Shown one piece after another: positions 1 through 5,283 of a stretch of 9,460 nucleotides of DNA. Location: contig JAILNO010000022.1 in NCBI GenBank assembly GCA_024691465.1, forward strand, positions 1 through 9,460, given 5' to 3'. This DNA comes from Pseudobutyrivibrio sp. (GTDB lineage Bacteria; Bacillota_A; Clostridia; Lachnospirales; Lachnospiraceae). The position numbers and the translations under genes are program-made. The notes below the pieces were generated by a model that saw only the letters and a list, made by a program, of their open reading frames with translations, did not search any database and was not told where the DNA came from. The stretch's first letter is position 1. The number at the start of each line of letters is the position of its first letter.

Positions 1-294
1 CGCATTGGTTCTTTTGCAGAGGGATTTAAGATTGTGTGCGGCACACCATGGACTCTTGCCATAGCAGCTTTGATTATTGCAATTATTGTTAAGCTTCTTA
101 AAAAGGAGAGTATCGGTGATTTATGTGTATGGCTTGGAATTACTCTTGTGGCAATGATAGTTATTGCTATCCAGGGTGAGAACTTACCATCATATGCAAC
201 ACTTGTAAGAGCATTATATATTGTTCCACTTGCTAGTCTACTTTCACTTCTAGACGGACCTCTTGGTTTAAAGGTTGAGGAAAGAGAAGTATAG
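1..294 (+). CDS. Polytopic membrane protein, C-terminal fragment (5' end outside window)
   Basis: An open frame runs from the first base to a TAG at 292-294, giving 97 visible residues. A GTG at 34 could serve as a start, but the frame stays open upstream of it and no good ribosome site precedes it, so I read this as the end of a longer gene. The visible part holds about three or four hydrophobic segments: one after the 'GTPW' motif, rich in Ile/Ala; one around 'WLGITLVAMIVIAI'; and one near the end, 'LYIVPLASLLSLL'. They are separated by short Lys/Glu loops, and the tail is charged and presumably cytoplasmic. I do not recognise the family; a polymerase, glycosyltransferase or acyltransferase-type integral membrane protein would fit, but nothing diagnostic is visible. 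The stop lies seven bases before asp2, so the two are probably co-transcribed, which hints at a role in modifying or exporting the same glycoprotein. Confidence 0.75.
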   Translation, partial: RIGSFAEGFKIVCGTPWTLAIAALIIAIIVKLLKKESIGDLCVWLGITLVAMIVIAIQGENLPSYATLVRALYIVPLASLLSLLDGPLGLKVEEREV

Positions 295-301
295 GAATTT
301 A

Positions 302-1795
302 ATGGACACAATCAGAATATTACAAATAGGAAATGAAGATTGGAATGAGAAATACACGATACCGGATAATGTTAAGGTTACCTTTGTCAGTGACAGTCTA
401 GAGAGACAGAAGGATGTCTATGAGATAACTGTTATTGAGAAGAATCTTGAGCCGGAATTGGCACAGACTGTATATGCTATGTCTATGTCCTATTGTTTCT
501 TTGCAACAGATGATTTCGTAATGGACGGACCTACTTCTAGAATCTTTAATCAGCGTATGGGTAAGGTAATGAGACGAGCAATTGTACCTGCGTTCCTTGC
601 TGATGAGACTAAGAAGTACTTCGCGAAGCCATACGGCGAGAAGTTTTCACCAGAGTATCTAGCTATAGCTCAGGGCTTTAAGGGTAAGGTGAAATGGAAT
701 GGCCAGTATAGCGTATCCCTAGAGGGGGATTATGGTAACTCATTTAATCAGATAGTATTCTGGAAGAATAATGTACCTGTCGAGAAGGGACAGGGAATAG
801 ACCTATGGCTTGAGTATAAGAAGGATCCCAATGTGGAGATTAGCCTCTATGTTAAGCAGTTCGTCAGCGGTTCACTTTCTCAGGTGTTGGATACATGGGA
901 ATTCAATGAGGAGTACCTTAAGGAGCCTGTGCATATACAAGGCTTCAATGGAACGGGGCCTATATTCTGTTCTATTAATGCTAGGGGAGAGGGCAAGCTT
1001 GATATTATAGCTCTTCACTCTAGACATTCCAGGTACGGGCTCGGCACATTTATGGTAGGTGGTGAGAGACACGTCACCTCCGACAGGGAGGAGATATTCT
1101 CATATTTTGATCCAGGAGATTTCAAACCACCCCTTGCAGTATATTTCTCAGGTTATAAGACCGCTGAGGGATTCGAAGGTCTCTACATGATGAGGAATCT
1201 AGGCTGCCCATTCCTACTTATATCAGAGCAGCGATTCGAGGGTGGTGGATTCTATATAGGTACCCCAGAGTATGAACAGATGATGGTGGATATTATAGAG
1301 AGTCATCTGATGAAGCTTGGATTCTATCCTGATCAGTTGATACTATCTGGTATCTCAATGGGAACCATTGGTTCATTGTATTATGGATGTGATTTGAAGC
1401 CACATGCTCTTATATTAGGTAAGCCGCTGGCGAGTCTTGGCGATATAGCTGCTAATGAGAGACTTAAGCGACCTAAGGGATTTCCTACATCACTAGATCT
1501 ACTCAGACATTATGCTGGTGGAATGGCTCAGGAGAATATAGATAGTCTGAATGATAGAGTATGGAATAAGATTCGTAATACTGACTTCAGCCATACGAAG
1601 TTCGTAGTGTCATATATGTTCGAGGATGACTATGATTCCACCGCATACAATAAGTTACTTACAGAGCTTAATTCGGCAGGTGTTCAAGTATATGGTAAGG
1701 GATTACATGGTAGACATAATGATAATTCGGCAGGTATCAGCGCATGGTTTAAGGGGCAGTACGATAGGATTTTAAAAGAAGATTTTGATAGATAA
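302..1795 (+). CDS. asp2: Accessory Sec system protein Asp2 (GlcNAc O-acetyltransferase / export chaperone)
   Basis: Protein of 497 residues, close to the family's usual length. In streptococci Asp2 joins Asp1 and Asp3 in a complex needed for SecA2-dependent export, and it O-acetylates GlcNAc on the substrate. The start 'MDTIRILQIGNEDW' matches the typical Asp2 N-terminus. ATG 302 is preferred over an in-frame TTG at 275 because AGGAA (293-297, overlapping the previous stop) precedes it, although the spacing of four bases is short. Residues about 130-265 look like a beta-rich, carbohydrate-module-like region. The C-terminal alpha/beta-hydrolase part carries a GISMG nucleophile elbow (Ser352), an acidic cluster FEDD (441-443) and GLHGRH (His469, His472). 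The catalytic Ser-acid-His set therefore looks intact. The gene sits upstream of the substrate gene, apart from asp1/asp3, and ends at its own terminator. Confidence 0.93.
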   Translation: MDTIRILQIGNEDWNEKYTIPDNVKVTFVSDSLERQKDVYEITVIEKNLEPELAQTVYAMSMSYCFFATDDFVMDGPTSRIFNQRMGKVMRRAIVPAFLADETKKYFAKPYGEKFSPEYLAIAQGFKGKVKWNGQYSVSLEGDYGNSFNQIVFWKNNVPVEKGQGIDLWLEYKKDPNVEISLYVKQFVSGSLSQVLDTWEFNEEYLKEPVHIQGFNGTGPIFCSINARGEGKLDIIALHSRHSRYGLGTFMVGGERHVTSDREEIFSYFDPGDFKPPLAVYFSGYKTAEGFEGLYMMRNLGCPFLLISEQRFEGGGFYIGTPEYEQMMVDIIESHLMKLGFYPDQLILSGISMGTIGSLYYGCDLKPHALILGKPLASLGDIAANERLKRPKGFPTSLDLLRHYAGGMAQENIDSLNDRVWNKIRNTDFSHTKFVVSYMFEDDYDSTAYNKLLTELNSAGVQVYGKGLHGRHNDNSAGISAWFKGQYDRILKEDFDR

Positions 1796-1830
1796 AAGTC
1801 ACGGCTTAGGCCGTGATTTTCTTTATTTTA
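1795..1830 (+). terminator. Intrinsic terminator after asp2
   Basis: A perfect 7-bp stem TCACGGC (1799-1805) / GCCGTGA (1810-1816) encloses a four-base TTAG loop. Flanking A and T runs can extend it (1795-1797 with 1818-1820, plus a G-T pair). The T-rich tract TTTTCTTTATTTT follows at once. It begins at the asp2 stop codon, so it should end the membrane protein-asp2 transcript and separate it from the substrate gene. Confidence 0.88.
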
Positions 1831-1884
1831 CAGTTTTTTCACAGTTTAAAAATAGTTAATTCACAGGTGGCAAGAAGTTAGTTT
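1830..1884 (+). repeat. Phased 11-bp direct repeats, ACAGTT-like; candidate regulator binding array
   Basis: Five consecutive 11-bp units begin at 1830, 1841, 1852, 1863 and 1874 with ACAGTT, ACAGTT, ATAGTT, ACAGGT and GAAGTT. The AG(T/G)T core thus recurs at exactly one helical turn. The array lies between the asp2 terminator and the probable -10 box of the serine-rich protein gene (1935-1940), so bound protein would stack on one face of the DNA upstream of the promoter. ACAGTT resembles the half-site of LytTR-family activators (AgrA/ComE type). That link is inference, since the region is AT-rich and the later units are degenerate. Confidence 0.5.
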
Positions 1885-1934
1885 TAATGGCAAAAATGAG
1901 TTATAAAAATCATATTTTTTTCAAAGTTTGTTCC

Positions 1935-1946
1935 TATAATTATATT
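1935..1946 (+). promoter_or_regulatory. Candidate -10 region of the serine-rich protein gene
   Basis: A consensus TATAAT lies at 1935-1940, immediately followed by TATATT (1941-1946), in an AT-rich stretch. There is no good -35 hexamer at 16-18 bp; the bases there are runs of A and T such as CATATTTTTT. This would give a leader of about 60 bases before the ATG at 2010. A strong -10 with a poor -35 is compatible with dependence on an activator bound at the upstream phased repeats. No transcript start is proven. Confidence 0.4.
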
Positions 1947-2009
1947 AAATAACAGACGAAATATATTATGAAAAAAATGATTAATATGTAATCGGCGGAG
2001 GAAAGAGAA

Positions 2010-2111
2010 ATGGGAAACAAGAAAGTTAAAGACTTAATTAAGGGTGTTGTAATTACAGGCGCAGCAGTTAGTGGTGCATCAGTTCTTACAGACGCTGATT
2101 TAGTATATGCT
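2010..2111 (+). other. Signal peptide of the serine-rich protein, non-canonical
   Basis: Residues 1-34 comprise a Lys-rich start (MGNKKVKDLIK), a moderately hydrophobic core and a likely cleavage site VYA/QT after Ala34. Glycines at 12, 17 and 22 interrupt the core at five-residue intervals. In the streptococcal GspB system, core glycines steer the preprotein to the accessory rather than the general Sec route. The long N-terminal KxYKxGKxW extension usual for serine-rich adhesins is absent. The cleavage site is inferred by eye. Confidence 0.7.
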
Positions 2112-3923
2112 CAGACAACCGAGATGGTTGATCCAAATAGTGCACCAGAATTAGTTGTGGAAGTGCCAGCAGCTGCAATTGCAGTAACACCAGCAGTATC
2201 TACACCATCAGTTCCAGCACCAGCAACAGATGTGCCAACAGTAGACACACCAACAGTAGACGCACCAACAGTAGATACACCAACAGTAGACACACCCACA
2301 GTAGATACACCAACAGTAGACACACCAACAGTAGACACACCAACAGTAGACATACCAACAGTAGACACACCAACAATAAATACACCAGTAGTAGAACCTA
2401 ATATAACATTACTTTCTACACCTGCTCCAGTACTTGCAGTAGCACCTGTAAGTGCAGCAGACTCTTCAGAACCAGCTAGTTCACTTACAGATGAGCAACT
2501 CTCTGGTTCTGCATCAGAATCATTGGCATCAGAGGAAAGTACATTAACATCTACTTCTGAATTACAGTCTACATCATTTGAAAACACCACTAACAGTTTA
2601 AGTAACGAGATAAAAGATACTAATTCTGCATATAATTCTGAATCTACCTCATATGTGGATGCAGGTTATGCTAATAGTGGACTAGAAGAATTAGAGACTG
2701 AGATTAGCCAGCTCATGGCTGATGAAGCAGCTATCAGACAGAGTTATATTGATAATAAAGTATTAGATTTATCAAAGAATGGTCAGTACTACGCTACAGA
2801 TACACTTGAAGGATTAGCTATTGATATGATTAGACATAAGTTGATCCTAGAAGGCAATATCACAGCTGATTATACTATTACTTCTAATGGTCAGTTAAAG
2901 GGCGCTAGGAACACATTCGAGTGGAAGGCATGGCGCAGCAATTATTATCAGAACCATTATTGTATCAAGTACTACGATCAGAATGATGATTACCATGAAG
3001 AGTATTATGATTACGCCACATGTGATGAGGATGGCAATTCTCTAATTAGAGCGGTCAATAATGGTGGTTTCCATGAGGATAATGATGCTAGAATTGTAAA
3101 AGGAATTAACATTCTTAAGAAGATTCCAATCTATAGTGACAAGAACAATGGTGATTACTATCAGAGGACAGGCTTTGAAGTAATCAACGGCAATGTAAAA
3201 GGTTACGATTGGTATACAATGAATCAGTATCTAGCTGATGTGGCAGAGAGAGTAAACAAGGCTGTTGAGATTGCATCTCTTTCAAATACAACCAATTCAC
3301 TTACATCTCAGCTCAGCGATACTATTGATCAGGCCAGCCAGAGTGCTACAGTTTCTGAGACAATTGCTACTTCCAGATCTACATCTCTATCAGATAGTGC
3401 ATTGGCATCTACCAGCGCTAGTGAGTATAAGAGTGAGAGTATTGCTGATAGCTTAAGCGCTTCAGCAACTCAATCTGAGTATGCAGCTAGCGTAAGCGCA
3501 TCTGAATCTGCAAGCATTGCAACAGCTGAATCTGAGACAGCAGCCCTTGCTGCAGCAGCAGGTATCTCTACATCAGCAAGCGCAGGAGTGACAGCTAGTA
3601 CTATTTCTGTAGAGGTTCCACCTACATATGAAGCTACAGCTCATGCAGATATATCAACTACTGATGATGTGAGAGTTGCTACTTTTACACCTGTATCATT
3701 AAGTGAAGCACAGGTTCCACTTGCAGTAATTAATGAAGATGTGGATATTGAGATGGAAACAAATGGTGCTGTAACTATAGACACTGAAGAACCACCTAAG
3801 GCAGCTATTGAGGCAACTACTTCAGGCTGGTGGTTTGGAACTCCTGGATTTATAGGAGCTATCACGGGGGCAGTAGCTTTGAACAAGGAGAAGAAGGACG
3901 AAAAAAATAAAAGCAAAAAATAG
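2010..3923 (+). CDS. Serine-rich repeat surface protein, probable accessory Sec substrate
   Basis: Protein of 637 residues. GGAGG at 1997-2001, eight bases before the ATG, supports the start. Order of parts: signal peptide 1-34; ten PTVDT-type pentapeptides 76-125; serine-rich stretch about 148-214 (roughly 31% Ser); central Tyr/Asp-rich globular domain about 225-425; second serine-rich stretch about 423-533 (roughly 30% Ser); acidic linker; and a Trp-Trp, hydrophobic and Lys-rich tail from 607. Its place between asp2 and secY2 and its Ser/Thr richness mark it as the cargo, probably O-glycosylated in the cytoplasm before export and displayed as an adhesin. It is short next to streptococcal serine-rich adhesins (usually well over 1000 residues) and lacks both a KxYKxGKxW signal peptide and LPxTG. 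The ligand of the central domain is unknown. A terminator follows. Confidence 0.85.
   Translation: MGNKKVKDLIKGVVITGAAVSGASVLTDADLVYAQTTEMVDPNSAPELVVEVPAAAIAVTPAVSTPSVPAPATDVPTVDTPTVDAPTVDTPTVDTPTVDTPTVDTPTVDTPTVDIPTVDTPTINTPVVEPNITLLSTPAPVLAVAPVSAADSSEPASSLTDEQLSGSASESLASEESTLTSTSELQSTSFENTTNSLSNEIKDTNSAYNSESTSYVDAGYANSGLEELETEISQLMADEAAIRQSYIDNKVLDLSKNGQYYATDTLEGLAIDMIRHKLILEGNITADYTITSNGQLKGARNTFEWKAWRSNYYQNHYCIKYYDQNDDYHEEYYDYATCDEDGNSLIRAVNNGGFHEDNDARIVKGINILKKIPIYSDKNNGDYYQRTGFEVINGNVKGYDWYTMNQYLADVAERVNKAVEIASLSNTTNSLTSQLSDTIDQASQSATVSETIATSRSTSLSDSALASTSASEYKSESIADSLSASATQSEYAASVSASESASIATAESETAALAAAAGISTSASAGVTASTISVEVPPTYEATAHADISTTDDVRVATFTPVSLSEAQVPLAVINEDVDIEMETNGAVTIDTEEPPKAAIEATTSGWWFGTPGFIGAITGAVALNKEKKDEKNKSKK
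2235..2384 (+). repeat. Ten tandem 15-bp units coding PTVDT-type pentapeptides
   Basis: Ten in-frame 15-bp units, consensus CCAACAGTAGACACA, encode PTVDT seven times and PTVDA, PTVDI and PTINT once each (residues 76-125). Most units differ from the consensus by zero to two bases, including at silent positions, which indicates recent tandem duplication; the last unit is the most diverged. The repeat puts Pro, two Thr and one Asp in each unit, so it is a rigid, acidic stalk with many Thr O-glycosylation candidates. Copy number is likely to vary between strains. Confidence 0.95.
2682..3284 (+). other. Central globular domain of the serine-rich protein, unrecognised family
   Basis: Residues about 225-425, between the two serine-rich stretches, have a mixed globular composition. 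They open with an acidic helix-like segment (LEELETEISQLMADEA), continue through a Tyr/Asp-rich centre (YYDQNDDYHEEYYDY) and end with a helix-like segment (YLADVAERVNKAVEIASL). Two cysteines, 318 and 338, flank the Tyr/Asp centre and could form a disulfide outside the cell. In streptococcal serine-rich adhesins the binding region sits at this place between the two serine-rich stretches, so a ligand-binding role is a reasonable inference. I recognise no known fold. Boundaries are approximate. Confidence 0.55.
3288..3605 (+). repeat. Serine-rich region 2
   Basis: Residues about 427-532 are rich in Ser, Ala, Thr and Glu, with recurring but irregular S-x-S, SAS and SES patterns such as 'SVSASESASIATAESE'. 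About 30% of residues are Ser. Unlike the long perfect serine dipeptide repeats of streptococcal adhesins, the units are diverged and no exact DNA repeat is evident. It is the probable main glycosylated stalk. Confidence 0.75.
3816..3920 (+). other. C-terminal wall/membrane retention segment without LPxTG
   Basis: Residues 603-637 read Thr/Ser, Trp607-Trp608, a Gly-rich hydrophobic stretch to about 624 (FGTPGFIGAITGAVAL), and a Lys-rich tail (KEKKDEKNKSKK). The layout is that of a sorting signal or membrane anchor, but no LPxTG-like motif precedes it. Just upstream are 'SEAQVPLA' (565-572) and 'IDTEEPPKA' (590-598). These look like degenerate copies of the 'DEEVPLA' blocks that I recall before Trp-rich C-termini in Lachnospiraceae surface proteins. 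Confidence 0.6.
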
Positions 3924-3936
3924 GATATTCAAACTT

Positions 3937-3968
3937 AAGTAGAGCGGCATTAGCTGCTCTACTTTTTT
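3937..3968 (+). terminator. Intrinsic terminator after the serine-rich protein gene
   Basis: A 10-bp stem GTAGAGCGGC (3939-3948) / GCTGCTCTAC (3953-3962), with one G-T pair, encloses an ATTA loop. Two further A-T pairs can form at the base, and a run of six T (3963-3968) follows. It should end the substrate transcript and put secY2 onward under separate control. Confidence 0.9.
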
Positions 3969-3981
3969 GCTTTTCTTTAAG

Positions 3982-4010
3982 TGGCAAGAGGACTTTAACT
4001 GTAGTAAAAT
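3982..4010 (+). promoter_or_regulatory. Candidate promoter of the secY2-asp1-asp3-secA2 operon
   Basis: TGGCAA (3982-3987) and TAAAAT (4005-4010) are separated by 17 bases, fitting a weak sigma-A promoter. The predicted start is about 40 bases before the secY2 ATG. The spacer contains AACTGT (3997-4002), the inverse of the ACAGTT half-site repeated before the serine-rich protein gene. The nine bases GTGGCAAGA (3981-3989) also occur at 1867-1875 upstream of that gene. The -35 matches consensus at only three of six positions. Confidence 0.4.
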
Positions 4011-4059
4011 ATTAGTAACATTTTTAAACCTTTTGGGGTAATAGTTAAGGAATAGAATA

Positions 4060-5265
4060 ATGACAAAACGCTTTTTTCCCAAGACACTTATTCAGAAATT
4101 AATATATACTCTGTTAATTATGGCACTGTACCTAGTAGGTCGAGAGATACCACTCTACGGGGTAGATACAGCAGCTTACGATGCATTCAGGGGACCTGCT
4201 GATGATTTAATTATGCAGACTATTGGTGGTGACAGATATAAGACCAGTGTATTCGCACTGGGTATATCTCCATACATGTTCTCTATGCTATTTGTACAGG
4301 TATTTGTGGCTGTTAAGAATGCAGATAGCAAGTCTCACACATCGCCTAGAGCAATTAATAGAGCTACACTTATTATTATGTTTATCTGGGCTCTAGTTCA
4401 GTCATACTTTACAACAGGTAGTACTCTATATCTTGCTCAGGGAGGTACTGAGCTCATATTTGCCAAGGCAATCTCAGCTGTCCAGATGATTACAGGTGCT
4501 TTTCTGATTCTATGGCTTGCTACCAGGAACAGCAAGTATGGTATCGGAGGACAGACAGCCCTTATCTATGTCAATATTCTTGATAGTGTGGTTACTACTG
4601 TTAGGAGCACTGAGTTGGAAGAGCTTAAGATAATCGGAGCTATTTCCATATTTGCATTGCTTGCCACAATTTTCTTTGAGAATTCAGAGTATCGTATTCC
4701 AATGCAGCGTATCTCTATACATAATATTTATTCAGATAAGAACTATATTCCAATCAAGCTTAATCCTATAGGAATGATGCCGGTTATGTTTTCTTCGGCT
4801 TTTTTCATGCTGCCTGTGTATGTGATGATGGGGCTTAGTATGATTTTTCCTACAGATAAGAACTTAGAGTGGATAGTTGATAATATGAACACTACACATT
4901 TTCTTGGTATATGTGTATATGTGGGAGTTCTCTACGTAATTACGATAATTTTCTCATTTGTATTTATCAGTCCTAAGAATCTCGCTGAGTCATTGCTTAA
5001 GACGGGAGATAGTATCACTGGACTTAGAGCAGGCAAGAAGACAGCTAGATTCATAGGGGTTAGAGTTCTGCTAATCTCCATGTTCTCTGCTACATTTATG
5101 AGCTTCTTTATAGGAGCTCCATTATATCTACATCTCAAGGGATATATTTCTCAATCGGTTATGAGTTTGCCTTCGGTAATGATTGCCCTGGCAAGTATCA
5201 ATTGTAACTTGTATAGGACATTTAAGGCTGTAAAAGATTACGATGCATACGTACCGTTTATATAG
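4060..5265 (+). CDS. secY2: Accessory Sec translocase channel SecY2
   Basis: A 401-residue SecY-family channel, the usual length for SecY2 and shorter than housekeeping SecY. It forms the membrane pore through which SecA2 drives the serine-rich glycoprotein. About ten membrane segments are visible, roughly at 11-28, 66-86, 102-120, 136-154, 165-180, 190-206, 240-262, 280-303, 331-352 and 366-381. SecY landmarks are in order: 'ALGISPYMFSML' (66-77), 'KLNPIGMMPVMFSS' (233-246), and 'NLAESLLKTGDSITGLRAGKKT' split around 307-328 in the cytoplasmic loop used for SecA binding. AAGGA (4047-4051), eight bases before the ATG, supports the start. It opens the operon; asp1 follows after 18 bases. The position beside secA2 and asp genes separates it from a general SecY. 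Confidence 0.95.
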   Translation: MTKRFFPKTLIQKLIYTLLIMALYLVGREIPLYGVDTAAYDAFRGPADDLIMQTIGGDRYKTSVFALGISPYMFSMLFVQVFVAVKNADSKSHTSPRAINRATLIIMFIWALVQSYFTTGSTLYLAQGGTELIFAKAISAVQMITGAFLILWLATRNSKYGIGGQTALIYVNILDSVVTTVRSTELEELKIIGAISIFALLATIFFENSEYRIPMQRISIHNIYSDKNYIPIKLNPIGMMPVMFSSAFFMLPVYVMMGLSMIFPTDKNLEWIVDNMNTTHFLGICVYVGVLYVITIIFSFVFISPKNLAESLLKTGDSITGLRAGKKTARFIGVRVLLISMFSATFMSFFIGAPLYLHLKGYISQSVMSLPSVMIALASINCNLYRTFKAVKDYDAYVPFI

Positions 5266-5283
5266 AGGCGAGAGGATTATAGT

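Noticed and set aside
34..294. GTG at 34 as the true start of the first gene
   Set aside because: The frame is open to the window edge and no ribosome site precedes the GTG; a partial longer membrane protein is more likely.
275..301. Earlier TTG start for asp2 at 275
   Set aside because: It would add nine residues not typical of Asp2 and overlap the upstream gene; the ATG at 302 gives the usual family N-terminus and has AGGAA before it.
1867..1896. TGGCAA boxes at 1868 and 1888 read as sigma-54 promoter elements
   Set aside because: The paired downstream GC/TTGCA element at sigma-54 spacing is missing.
1968..1991. Seven-codon leader frame (MKKMINM) before the serine-rich protein gene
   Set aside because: No ribosome site precedes it, and such short frames arise easily in AT-rich leaders; no attenuator structure is seen.
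2111..2590. Open frame on the minus strand opposite the serine-rich protein gene, with Val/Ser/Gly repeats
   Set aside because: It is the antisense reading of the 15-bp PTVDT array and the Ser/Thr-rich code, which avoids stops in that frame. No ribosome site and no recognisable product.
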